Origin: Anopheles merus
Taxonomy: Eukaryota > Arthropoda > Insecta > Diptera > Culicidae
Length of the DNA: 64,000 nt
NCBI RefSeq assembly: GCF_017562075.2
Contig: NC_054084.1
Location: 23,834,285 to 23,898,284 of the forward strand
Reading direction: 5' to 3'
Position 1 is the first letter of the stretch. Each line of letters starts with the position of its first letter. A model generated the notes under the pieces. The model ran no database searches. It was not told where the DNA came from and was given only the letters and a program-made list of their open reading frames with translations. The position numbers were made by a program, and so were the translations under genes. Positions 38,799 to 50,780 of the stretch are shown here, piece by piece.

Positions 38799-41700
38799 TT
38801 CACGCTCTTCAGAACAACTTTTCACGCCTCTACAACTCCATCAAATGTTGCAGATTTATTCGCGAGATGAGTCATCGTAGATGCAACTGACCGGGGAGCT
38901 ACAACAGCACCAGTTCTTGATGGATCCTGGAGACATGCATGGCTCGTTGAAAGGTGTTCGAAGAGGATAAGCTAATTTAAGAATAATCATTTGTGTTCAA
39001 TCCCCATTAGTGTTTTGCTTAAGAATGCATGAAATGCAAACGTTTGCAATTATTTTTCTTTGATTGTTATTACATAGATTAACTGAATAGGGACATGTCT
39101 TTGGAAATAAGTTAAACTTTATCTCGACCAAACCAAATGACATCGTATGGACAAGAGAACGTTTCATAACATTAATATTAAACAAACACTTTTTAAGAAT
39201 TTTTTTTCATTCTGTCCTTCATCTTTTTATTACTTTTTTCTATTTTTCCACTATCAACCTTTACCCTATTGTCTTTCAGATTGGAATCCCTTCTTGTTTA
39301 GTAATTTTGCTTCAGGAAAACACACCCCACCTACTGCTCATAGTGATTTCATCACAACGGCTCTGCATTTGTTCTAATAGATTATTGTACAGACACCGGT
39401 ACGTTCTACCGTTCTACCGTCAGACTCAGACATATTGCTCCGGGCCTAATCTGCGTGACATTTTAATCCGGAAATAATAAAATAAAACGTTTGATGTTCC
39501 ATGTGTCTGAAGGTGGCTGTTTCCCAGTTTCAGTTTTGTCGTCACATCACAAGGTCAAGGCACCAACAGATGGCATTCAAAGGCTTGCATCTGTCCTTAT
39601 AGCTTGACAGCATGAGGGTGAGTTTTGACAAGCAGATCTCGTAAAAAGTAGTTATCAAATATATTAAGCACAACCTCACTTTGAAGATTGCCAAAGTCTT
39701 TCCTTAATAGTGAGCGAGGTACAATGACGAACACTACACTTATCGATCTAATGCGCACTTGCACATCCACTCACAGAACCTCACAAAGCAAAGAGTGAAC
39801 AATTGATTTCCCATTACAAACAACCAAAGTTTTAATGTATTATTCCAATCCGATTGCTGACACAAATCAAAATCATTCTCATACTCCAAGAAACGGCGGA
39901 TCCATCAACGACAAAGCAACGAAAAGCTTCTCTCTTTGGTTTTATGTTGTGGTTTGAATTGCAAACTTCCTTTTGTGTTTTGTTGCACTCTCTCGGGAAT
40001 GTCGATTTGTTTGAAAGAACGCTTGCTGGTTCCAATATCCGTTCTTCATACTGTTTGACATGTTATCAGCTGACGTTGAAGCCTTTTGATGGATCCCACG
40101 CTCATCGTTGTTGATTCTTTTTATATCTTGATTTGAAGAGATTTTGCTCGAAATCAGCAGTTGTACTGAAACAAAAAAATGCAGCAAGCAAACGAATAAT
40201 TCAGTTGATTTTTTGTATTTTCATTAGCCAACGAACCATGCTTCAAAAATGCCTTTTAACTTCTTAGAGGATAATCTATTTCTGCTGAAGTGGATTAATA
40301 TGTTGCATCCGATGAACTTCCAAACTAATCACAACAATCGCATTATACACAAACACCCAATCAACCCTATTCAGTATCGGTTTATGCAGAACGCATCACA
40401 GTGTACAGATTAAGATTCTACATTCTAGAAATGTGTTCTGTATCTCCTCAAAATCAGACCTCTTCCACTACCACCTGCCAACCCGCTTTACCTTTCATCT
40501 TTCAAATCATACGCCTCCACTTCCAATCACTTATCTTTGTCCCAATTCCACAAAACGAACGTCCATCTTCTTAAAACAACCGATACACTCAAACACGAAT
40601 GGAACGTTTGTCAACCCCCACCAGTCTCTGCCTTGTTCTTTCGATCGAAGAGAAATACATAATTTTCCATCGATTGGTAAGCTTCATCGAGAAAAGCAAA
40701 TGCAGTGGCAACAAATCTTATCCTCATCAAAGCAAAAAGCTCTTAATTCGATGGTCCTTAATACGCTTCCCATCCGTTACGTCCGATTTCTGCTCTTCAA
40801 TCGTGCAGTGGAAAGTGCACCTCACAGTGGGGGTAATGGAATACAAGATGTTTTTTGCTCTCATGCATGCTCTACCACAACATGGGACCGGATTGTCCTC
40901 CAGCTGAGACATAAACCGACAGGCCAGTGCGTTTCAATATCTCATCGTGTGGCATGACGTCCTGGAATGGTGGACGACTGGTGGAGCTTGTCGACGTCAT
41001 GGAGCAAGGTAGAATAACAAGTCTTTTGAGGATAATCCTTTGTGGTCCTGTACGAGAACTGAGGGAAATTTGCTTAGAATAACTTAGATACTTTATTTTC
41101 ATTTATTTATTTAAATGACCATTTCGATATTGTTTGCTTGCATCATGTTCATTGCTGAACTTGATTTTCTTCTAGATCCTTTAAACAACACATCTTTAAC
41201 TTGAAATAACTTTTGCCACAGGTTGTCTGTGTATGACTACCACTCTCTGCCATTTTGTGATTTAAACAGTTGAGAGTATATACCATATGACATTACAGTT
41301 TTGAGCAGATGCCAATTTGGTATCATGTTGATACAATTAAAATAATAGCTTTTCTCAAATAGATTTGGCTTATGTGTAACAATATAAGGTATCCACTACT
41401 CTTTCATTCTCTCACGAATCATCACACATTCAATCATATATGTTATACAGTTTTTTTCAACAATCGAAGCTCTTTCCAAGCTCTGGTTGATGTTTTTCAA
41501 AAATTCCTGTCATGAATACACCGAAAATATGATAAAAACAGATTTTTCTTAAGCTCACAAATTATGTCGCTCGCTACCTGGTCAGCAAAGCCATCACGCT
41601 CCACTCGTCACATTCACCGTTCCGCGGTCGGACCATCAAACGAATCGCTGCGGAACGCCACATACACGGAGAGTGTGGTGGATATTAATGTTAATCAACA

Positions 41701-43565
41701 TTTCATTGACCCACACTGCCATTCGCTCCTTTCCGAAGGGAGGCTCACCAACTTTACGATCACAAGGCTCCTTCGCCATCTACCATCCATCGCCATTGGC
41801 CTGTAGCGACCATTGGTCCAGGCTGAGCCATTTCCAGCCACCAGAACCAGCAATGATCGGGAGATGACTTTCTGATGGGCCTCGATCGGACCATGATCAC
41901 AAATTAAGAGCCCATCTTATCCCTGCTCCACCGCCAGCCATTCTCTTCGCTTTGCCCTGCAATCGGGAAGAAGACGATCGAATTAAGCGTCTGGCGGTGG
42001 ATTTATTGTTATTGAATCGGTGTCGTTCTCAATACCTCAAACCGATTCCCATGCTACCATGCTGCTGAACTGATCGGCCGATCGGCCAAGATGCTAAGCG
42101 ATGTCGCAGGCCGAATCAAGGCGACCGCTGGACAGGAAATTGCTGTGGCGAACCTGATTAAAACAACACGATCGACAAGCCGCATCACAAATCCATCGAG
42201 CCCGAAATGGGTTTCATTTCGAACGACTGCTAATGTAAATTATAATCCACGGGATGAGAGTTTCATCAAAACAGCCTCAAATGATCATCCCGGCGATCTT
42301 GTTGTTCTCCCTCTCCCGTCTGCTGCAAGACACCATCAATCTTTCACCGTTGTCCAGCCAGCCGGTACAACAGCCTCACACTAATGGGAACGCTGTGCGG
42401 CTTCATTCAAACGAGACTGCTGTACGAAAGCGCATCGAATTGAAGCGTTGATAAGCAAATTTATAGACCTGCTCAACGCTTCAGCTGAACGCTTTTATTG
42501 ATACCGACCGCCACATTCGATGGCACAGAGCAGAGCGGTGACTTATTTGACGCTGTGGAAATTCCTTTTGTGAGTGTTTTACGGCGGGTTCGGTTCCGTC
42601 GAGGTAGTTCATAAGCGGGCGTTTTGAATTTGATGGTGTTTCAAAAGCTTTTCAATTGAAAATAAAATTTCAATCATTTGAGCAAGGTTATGGCTTCACA
42701 TCCTGCAGTTTATGGGTTGTTAATTATCTAAAAATGATGAAAGTTCTTGCGTTTTGATTGATTTCATTGGTTTGAATTGATTTATGTATAATTGTATCGA
42801 ATTGAACAGTATTTTAAATTTGGATTTTATGCTACAGGCTAACAACAACTACTTTTCAATGAAATTTTGGCTAGCATATGAGCCAATTATTGTGCAATCC
42901 GCTATGGCCTTGGCAAGCGCTTAAGTATTCCTCTCGCAGGTGTCGGCATGTCTCCCTTCAGCCATCCTTCATTGTGCTTGACACTTGCAAAATCATGCCG
43001 ATGAGCAGCTCTAATTTCTGAATGCGTCATAAATTTTACGATAACATTCAACTCCTTCGCTCGTGTCCCTTCGTCCGCTACTGCAACGATGGTATTTAAC
43101 CAGCATTACCTCCACCATGTTACAGGTTTAGCTCGTCTATGAACGGTAGTGGATGAAGAATGCAGGAAGCATGCAGTAAGCAAAAGCCAAGCGGAGATAA
43201 GACCAAAATGCACCGGAACTCCGGAGCGATCACGACCAATCCCAAGCGCTCCCCGTACGTGATGCACTGATTTATAGTTGACAGTAATGTCCTGCGAAAC
43301 GTGACGTTCCATTGATTAAACGGTTTCGGTTCCATTGTATCACCGTCCGCTTCAATGTTTCATCCGGGATGTGGGGTATGTGCGGAATGAGTGAAATTCG
43401 TTGCAAATGTGTCAACCTTTCCCTTTTCATCTTCAAGGTTTAATTCCTATGGCCACGGATGAAACCATAACCCTATCGGAATCAGTTATCGATATCGTGG
43501 AATTTCACGAAAAAGTTCATCGCTAGTTTGCAAGCCAGCTGAGGCCAAAAGATATGCATTCAATG
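38799..43565. repeat. Palindrome block 1, left arm (outer, about 4.77 kb)
   Basis: Matches the reverse complement of 59275-64000 over its whole length. The match is near-identical over long stretches: the 97-codon frame at 42091-42384 recurs unchanged at 60453-60746. Indels and locally diverged patches occur near 39.72, 40.45, 42.58 and 43.44-43.56 kb. Position 38799 pairs with the last base of the window, so the left arm may extend further left and the right arm runs out of view. The shared open frames lie in both copies and look like chance frames kept by high DNA identity, so I do not call genes. A 29-bp segment between two GATCGG copies (41855-41889) is absent from the right arm. Confidence 0.93.
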
Positions 43566-44576
43566 AATCACATCCGTGTGATACTTTAACTAAATATAAA
43601 GCATTACATGTCATAAGCAATCAAAACCAAAAACCAAAACCATCAAATCCACAAAAGGAGAAAAACATTTTTTAAAAATAATTGTCCTGATTACCATATT
43701 GTAATCGGGCTATAACATTAACATTTAGAACGGTTTTGTCGGAATAGGAAATAACCATAATTTATTGAACAAAATTAGTTGAAAATTCACTCATGCTTCA
43801 TTATCATCGATTTTTTTCTATTTTTCTTAAATATTTTTTTTAAATTAAGTATATAATTTTCTTAGCATGTACAAATAAATAATCAAAATGTTTAGTCAAA
43901 TAGACTCTACATAGTATTTCTCGTTCTCTAACCAAGTGACAAACGCTTTCTAGTAAAATGTTACATTGCATCAGAAAAACAGTCCTGGTGTGAAAAAGAA
44001 AAAAAATAATCCTAATTAAATACAATCATCGTCCATAACTATATCTTTATTATCGTCTTCTCCAAGTAAGTCATTTTCAGCACACACCAACCAATGCAAT
44101 AACATAGTGACGCACTACGAATGGCGATCGTTGCGCGCTATTTATGACAACTCGCATTGATAATAGCTTCGTTTACCTCATCGGTTGCCGTCAGCAAGAG
44201 TCCCGCTGAGCTGCAGCTCGTTACAATCCAAAGGTGGCAAAAGTCGCTAATCCAAAGTAAATTCTCAGAGCACGAGCAAAGTCACTGTCATCATTTCATC
44301 TCTCACAGTCTTCGGGACTAGCAACACACTCTTGAGAGAAGTGAAGGGGGTTTGAACTCATCGGTAGCTTGCAAGCTTTCTCTACGATACATTTGAAACG
44401 ATACACGTTCCGCTAAATATCATGGTATTACTTCGAATGAAGAGTGCATTCCTGCCTCTTGAAGTCATCACACTCTCACGGTAGTTTTGAACCGTAAATC
44501 ATACCTGTAATGCCCAAGTTACGAATTGACCGTAAACAGACTCACTGGATCACTACTAGAGTGTTTATGCAATGGT
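43566..44576. other. Left-arm spacer between palindrome blocks 1 and 2
   Basis: 1.01 kb with no visible similarity to the corresponding right-arm spacer, which is 8.5 kb. AT-rich to about 44.05 kb, then mixed. No gene seen. Confidence 0.6.
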
Positions 44577-45131
44577 TTCCATTCCACTCCAAAAAGTGTC
44601 ATACCTTTATGGTTAATCAAGTATGAGTTCACTGCCTTTTGGTCATCAATCCTACATCTTAAGCCAACTAAAACGGGTGCCAAGTAAGCACAGAATAACT
44701 CCACTTGCATCCACTTAATAAACGTATATTTCGCCACAGAACGACCAATAAGGCGTAACAATTTCCGACAGACTTATGAATCTGAATGATCTCTCGTTCA
44801 CGTTCACCATCATCCGAGAAAGAACCTGACAACACAAACAAAATATGCAAATGCACCCGCTTGGCTGTCCCGGAGCGACATCATTTCCGAGATAAATTGC
44901 CGAGCCTTCTAATTAGCCATTATTTTACATTATTGGATTTAATATTGGTACAAAAGTTTATACTTAACAAAGTTATGATCCGCGGCGGTTCAGTAAAGCG
45001 GTTCTTGAACCGTTTCGTACCGCGCGACTGTGACGGTCGAGTGCGCGTTGAGCGCGACAACCGAGAGAACCTGCTTTCCGTTCACGGGCAGTGGTTCTAT
45101 TAATCAGTTGACACTTGTTATTTGATTCGTT
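44577..45131. repeat. Palindrome block 2, left arm (555 bp)
   Basis: Inverted copy of 49980-50780, which is 554 bp after removing the MITE and one TA. By hand I count 16 substitutions in about 554 bp (about 97% identity), clustered at the outer end, with more than 200 bp unchanged in the centre. It contains CGGTTC-TT-GAACCG (44999-45012), conserved in both arms, and preserves the empty insertion site of the MITE near 44670. Confidence 0.95.
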
Positions 45132-46697
45132 GCATCAGTAGTCATATGTTATTCCTCGCTATGGATGATGATATTTCCCATAAGTGAAATTAACTCGCTG
45201 ATTAACTTAGTTTAGCTTATCCAATGTAAATATAAAGTCACCGGAATTGATATATCAATTGACGAAAATGTGTTTTAAAATTTTTATCTGTTTCTCTAAG
45301 TTTTTCAAATGAATTAATGAAGAACAACATAAAAAAATGAAAAATAATGAAAGCGTATCATTTTTCACTATAATTTTATACAGCTTACATTCCTAATTGA
45401 GCTACAGTTAAGTCACTTTAAGAAAAAAGCACCAGTAAATCATTGGCACCGTATCACGATTGTGAGCTATGGGGTGCATTTGTCAAACCGCAGGAAATTC
45501 CGATTCCCATTCCAGTGCTCCGCTAATTGACAGCAGCAATCTGCGGTTTCTACAGCGACGCGACTATTATTCACTGCCGATCAAATGACCATCTTTGTCG
45601 ATAACAGAAGCCACCATTTATTTATCTGTTGATCGCACACACGGCCGTCATATCTTCTTGCACAGGTTTTTGGCAGACACCACTAATGAGACTTGCTGAT
45701 TGATTAATAGCCCCACGAAGTGATGCGATATGTTATTGTGTGGTTGTCGCTCTCACTTAGCGAAGGCTGACACACAATCGTTACGAATTTTTAATTGAAC
45801 TTAATAATAATCAACAAAGTAGGAAAAAAAAACAGTTTTGATACATTTATTTGCGACTACTAACGAAGCGTAAGCTAACGAAGTAAGATGAACGAATGCC
45901 GGAGTTTCTTCAAATATTCGTCTATTAAAAAAAAACAAACGATGTTATTCCGTTCGTCATCTTTGTTAAAAAGAATTTGCATTCTAGAAAAGCAATTTTA
46001 TTTACTTTCAAAGGTGTTTCGGAGCTGATTCGTTCAAAACTGATCCACTATAACAGAGACATTATGATCCGCACAACAGCAAGGCTGGAAAAAATAAAAC
46101 ACAAGTGCTCTGAAAAACTGAACAACACCGACATGCCAGCGTCACACTCAACAGCTGTAAATCATTCAGTCTTATATCAGAACGCAAATGACTCTTCGGG
46201 GACGCGAGGCGAATACCACGGCACGACAGATCACCCTGTATGCCTGTGTGAGTACCTAATGTGTGATGGAGCACTGACAGCGAGACTGTCTGCGAGATTG
46301 GATGAAATTCACATTCATCGTTCACGACCTTAATTTCACACCCCAGATTCAGTGCGAAAGAATGTCGAGTGTGTGGGTTGAAATTAATGTGTTTCTTTTG
46401 TCTTTGCTGTCGCTGCCAGACGTATCTTCTTGCGATGCGCCCTGCTTGATCTACATCGTGAATGACGAAGAATGCTGAGCTGATCTTATTTTTCGAAGAT
46501 ATTTAGCATCCCTCATATGAGTTGTTTCTGCGATGAACAAGTGAATTCATTTTCCTTATTTTTTAAGTTACACAGGTCGGTTAAAAATGTCTTTTTTATG
46601 AAATTGTTTACATCCGTTCAGCATAGCCTTTCAATTGTTTATAAAATTCAATATATTTTCCTTCTTAAACACAAACTAAACCATAATCAACGAGCAT
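45132..46697. other. Left-arm spacer between palindrome blocks 2 and 3
   Basis: 1.57 kb, not similar to the right-arm spacer 49065-49979. The open frames at 45977-46333 and 46062-46325 are on opposite strands and without motifs. No supported gene. Confidence 0.6.
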
Positions 46698-47380
46698 CCT
46701 TTTCAGATATTACCATTCTTCTTCGATTTTGCAAAATATTAATACTGTAGGATTGAGCCATGTTTCCCTGCTCGGTTCCAGATCGGACGACGATCGCCCC
46801 GTAATTTATTTTCCGTCCATCTTTCATTCTTCCATGCATTGCCTTTTTTGGACGGTGCCCCATGTGCTTAGTTGGAATCGACCTTCCTCGCATATCGCAG
46901 ACATACTTCATCCTGTGTTGTCATTGCCCCGAGATGTTTCATAATTCTTCCGATACTGTCGGTGTGCGGCGAGCCTGCAGACCTGTCGATGGGCGGTGCG
47001 TGTGACAGAAAAGCATCAGTCGAACACTCGAGCTGATCGGAGAACCGAAACCAGTCCACAGCATCATCGTGGTCGAGTGGTGCGGCTCAAGCTATTCTCT
47101 CTGCCACTTCGATGATCATTTCCATTTCGAATCCAGGGGGTGTTGCTTTTTGGTAATTTAAAATCCTAACTCAAAATTGTATATGTGTGTTTCTTTGCTG
47201 TCTCTGTTTTACCCATTGTGCCTTTCGATTCCGACTGATCCCTCGGAGCTCGATGTGCGATAATTTATGAGCCTCCGCCGAAAGTGTGATCTGTCATGGG
47301 ACCGAACGATCGATACAGTGTTGAAGAACGAAGATCACATCCGACCGTCGATGGAAATGCTAAATTATTACAATAATCCC
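46698..47380. repeat. Palindrome block 3, left arm (683 bp, innermost)
   Basis: Inverted copy of 48382-49064, equal in length. I count two substitutions (about 99.7% identity), and both edges are sharp. A 63-codon frame is identical in both arms, but the other strand is open too, so it is not called as a gene. Confidence 0.97.
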
Positions 47381-48381
47381 ATGTGTTATCGCAGAGCTCT
47401 GCATCGTTTTTTTTCTTATACACTAGTTAAATCAGAGTCATAATCATTTTATTACAAATTAGAAACACTTCTATTGATTCACCAGTATCAGTAAGTTAGT
47501 TAACTGGTCTAATGCAATTTCTTCAGCAAAATATAGCAAGATGTGAAAAAATAAAACAAAAATAGTTAATGATCTCTAGTGTTTGTTTCATAAATGTATT
47601 TCCAAAAATCATTCAGCAACATTGTCAAATCATTTTATTGTATGCAAATAGTTTCAAGAAAAACTGTTTATTGGACTTGTTTTACGAGCATTTAATTCCA
47701 AACAATAATTTTCTGTTTTTCTCTCGCACTGTTTTCTCAGCTATAAAATATTTACTTGATGTTTCGACAAGCGATTTGATAGCTTTCTTAATCCCTGATG
47801 GCCAAGGTGTTTTATGATCGGGATATAAAAGTATTGCTTAAAATAATTTTATGACAGCGATTTATGGGAGCAAATTTCGTTAACTGGTTTTTATTGTTTG
47901 ATATTGTATTAAAATCTGTAAACTACAAAAGCCACAACCAAAAAATTCTTGATTTTCAAAGAAACGTATCAAACCAACTAGGCGATGAACGAACAACTTA
48001 TAACCATTCTTGAAATGATCATGGGTACCAGAAAGTTGTTTGTTCCCCAAGACATGAAATAGTATAAGCAGTCGAAACGTAGCTATGCCCCATGGAACCA
48101 AATGATTTGTCTGTATGTATACGATCGATTTTAATCGTTGAGCAATTCTGACTAATTTTCGATCAGGTTACGCATTTTAATTATCAGAAAACTCCCATAT
48201 TTATGAACCTCCTCTCATTTTTAATTTATCAGTGTACGCTTCGATGTGTTGATTATCTTTTCGTTTGAAGCTATGGTTCGTACGCTTGTCTTTGTCTTTC
48301 GTTTGCCATGAAACTAAGAAGGATTTTCTCCCTCGGTTTCGGGTTGGTTTGTTCTGATCTTTCGATCGAGGTATGAGGTAG
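47381..48381. other. Central loop of the palindrome (1,001 bp)
   Basis: Unpaired AT-rich DNA between the two innermost arms. It holds an 82-codon ATG frame on the plus strand (47569-47817) with protein-like composition toward its end, and a minus-strand frame without ATG (47880-48101). Neither is recognised. Confidence 0.6.
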
Positions 48382-49064
48382 GGGATTACTGTAATAATTT
48401 AGCATTTCCATCGACGGTCGGATGTGATCTTCGTTCTTCAACACTGTATCGATCGTTCGGTCCCTTGACAGATCACACTTTCGGCGGAGGCTCATAAATT
48501 ATCGCACATCGAGCTCCGAGGGATCAGTCGGAATCGAAAGGCACAATGGGTAAAACAGAGACAGCAAAGAAACACACATATACAATTTTGAGTTAGGATT
48601 TTAAATTACCAAAAAGCAACACCCCCTGGATTCGAAATGGAAATGATCATCGAAGTGGCAGAGAGAATAGCTTGAGCCGCACCACTCGACCACGATGATG
48701 CTGTGGACTGGTTTCGGTTCTCCGATCAGCTCGAGTGTTCGACTGATGCTTTTCTGTCACACGCACCGCCCATCGACAGGTCTGCAGGCTCGCCGCACAC
48801 CGACAGTATCGGAAGAATTATGAAACATCTCGGGGCAATGACAACACAGGATGAAGTATGTCTGCGATATGCGAGGAAGGTCGATTCCAACTAAGCACAT
48901 GGGGCACCGTCCAAAAAAGGCAATGCATGGAAGAATGAAAGATGGACGGAAAATAAATTACGGGGCGATCGTCGTCCGATCTGGAACCGAGCAGGGAAAC
49001 ATGGCTCAATCCTACAGTATTAATATTTTGCAAAATCGAAGAAGAATGGTAATATCTGAAAAGG
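48382..49064. repeat. Palindrome block 3, right arm (683 bp)
   Basis: Reverse complement of 46698-47380 with two substitutions seen (for example GTCAAGGGAC against GTCATGGGAC). Because the arms face each other across 1 kb, a transcript crossing the centre would form a 683-bp stem. Confidence 0.97.
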
Positions 49065-49761
49065 GTGTTTTTTAGATTTTTTATATCGTATTTTGGAAGA
49101 AGAATAAATTGTATGGATGAATGGAAAATGTCAAAGGTCAAAGGTTTTCTGCAAAACACACTCTTGATATTCTTGTTTTCTCCTATCATACTCTTCATAT
49201 TCATTGACAGATTATGTCAGTTGTACTGTAGCGATAAGATACTGGGAAATATGCATCATGTCTTATAATGTGCATGGTGGCAGCAACCTTGACGAAATCA
49301 AAACCTTCATGAAAATTCTGAAAGAATCTTTACACTGAACCGACATACAAAACCTAAAAATCTAACGACCTATCTTTAACGTTGACCCATCTTTGAACCA
49401 TTATTGAGAGACGTCATAGTTCTTGAACGGTTCCGATAGCATTAAAAAATAAAGGATGGCAAAGCTATAATAGAACTGTCTTATGCATTTCTCACCTATC
49501 TTAAAATGACTTATCGTTGGTTTTGTTTGACTTCACAAAGTAATACTTTCTCTTTTCTCTTTTTGTTCTCGATGCTTTACCTGGCTGGATATAAATCATT
49601 CATAAAGGAAAGATATACAATGAGTAGATTGAGACAGGTATAAATCATTCTTATTTACGGTTTTCAGTTTATTCTGTTACTAATATTTTGTACTTCTTTT
49701 TCTTCATCCTATCATATAATGTTGTTAAAGATTCTCGTGCTGATGATTCTGTGACAAATAA
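49065..49761. other. Right-arm spacer between palindrome blocks 3 and 2
   Basis: AT-rich, without similarity to the left-arm spacer. No supported gene before the small ORF at 49762. Confidence 0.6.
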
Positions 49762-50007
49762 ATGACGTACAATACTGCACATTATGCTTTAAATGTTCTT
49801 TATTTACTATTACTTATTCTTACGATATTTAGTGCAACTGCCGAAGCATGTAAAAGCTTAATTTCAAATAAAATGCAGCTGCATCTTCAAAATTCTTCAT
49901 TCATTACCAAAACATTTGATTTTAAGGGCGTAAACAACTGTCTTTTTCTTGTTGACAAACGTCTCTCAAGCAAAGCAAAAACGAATCAAATAACAAGTGT
50001 CAACTGA
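49762..50007 (+). CDS. Candidate small secreted protein, 81 aa
   Basis: ATG in the context AATAAATGA opens an 81-codon frame. A short polar N-terminus is followed by a strongly hydrophobic core (VLYLLLLILTIF) and SATAEA before cysteine, a classic signal peptide with cleavage near residue 29. The mature part is about 52 residues with two cysteines and one NSS sequon. Its last nine codons lie within palindrome block 2, so its end coincides with a duplication edge and may be artificial. It could be the first exon of a larger gene. No family recognised. Confidence 0.3.
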   Translation: MTYNTAHYALNVLYLLLLILTIFSATAEACKSLISNKMQLHLQNSSFITKTFDFKGVNNCLFLVDKRLSSKAKTNQITSVN

Positions 50008-50780
50008 TTAATAGAACCACTGCCCGTGAACGGAAAGCAGGTTCTCTCGGTTGTCGCGCTCAACGCGCACTCGATCGTCACAGTCGCGCGGTACGAAACG
50101 GTTCAAGAACCGCTTTACTGAACCGCAGCGGATCGTAACTTTGTTAAGTATAAACTTTTGTACCAATATTAAATCCAATAATGTAAAATAATGGCTAATT
50201 AGAAGGCTCGGCAATTTATCTCGGAAATGATGTCGCTCCGGGACAGCCAAGCGGGTGCATTTGCATATTTTGTTTGTGTTGTCAGGTTCTTTCTCGGATG
50301 ATGGTGAACGTGAAGTGGAGATCATTCAGATTCATAAGTCTGTCGGGAATTGTTACGCCTTATTGGTCGTTCTGTGACGAAATATACGTTTATTAAGTGG
50401 ATGGAAGTGGAGTTATTCTGTGCTTACTTGGCACCCGTTTTACAGGGTTTCCCACGATTTATTGGTCAGTTCCCATGATTTTTTGGTGCGTTCCCACGAT
50501 TTTTTGGTCGTATCCCATAGATTTTTGGTTTGTTCCCATTATTTATTGGTATTTTCCGATTGAATATCAATACAATTGGACCAACAAATTCTGGGAAATG
50601 ACCAAAAAATCGTGGGAACACACCAAAAAAATATGGAAACCCACCAAAAATTGATGGGAGCCGACCAATAAATCGTGGGAAACCCTGTAGTTGGCTTAAG
50701 ATATAGGATTGATGACTAAAAGGCAGAGAACCCGTATTTGATTAACCATAAAGGTATGACGCTTTTTGGAGTGGAATGGA
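49980..50780. repeat. Palindrome block 2, right arm, carrying a MITE
   Basis: Reverse complement of 44577-45131, interrupted at 50443-50687 by a TA-flanked palindromic element. Apart from that, 16 substitutions are seen. The central 200 bp or so are unchanged, including CGGTTC-AA-GAACCG at 50099-50112. Confidence 0.95.
50443..50687. mobile_element. 245-bp palindromic MITE with TA target duplication and inverted runs of a roughly 21-bp unit
   Basis: The first and last 25 bp are perfect inverted repeats beginning CAGGGTTTCCCACGATTTAT. TA stands on both sides (50441-50442, 50688-50689), and the left palindrome arm shows the same site with one TA and no element. The left half contains about five head-to-tail copies of a 20-22 bp unit with core TTCCCA-x-GATTT-x-TTGGT. 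The right half contains about five copies in inverse orientation; the centre is AT-rich. The TA duplication suggests mobilisation by a Tc1/mariner-type transposase, though the CAGGG end could belong to another TA-specific family. There is no coding capacity; the open frame across it is an artefact of the 21-bp period. Confidence 0.92.

Noticed and set aside
42091..42384. 97-codon frame identical in both palindrome arms (also 60453-60746)
   Set aside because: The surrounding noncoding DNA is equally conserved, other frames are open too, and the composition has no domain. Identity reflects the duplication, not coding selection.
46868..47059. 63-codon frame identical in the two innermost arms
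   Set aside because: The arms are 99.7% identical throughout and the opposite strand is also open, so conservation gives no evidence of coding.
50397..50654. 85-codon plus-strand frame with a regular seven-residue VPxIFW-type repeat
   Set aside because: It lies almost wholly in the palindromic MITE; the protein period is simply the 21-bp DNA repeat.
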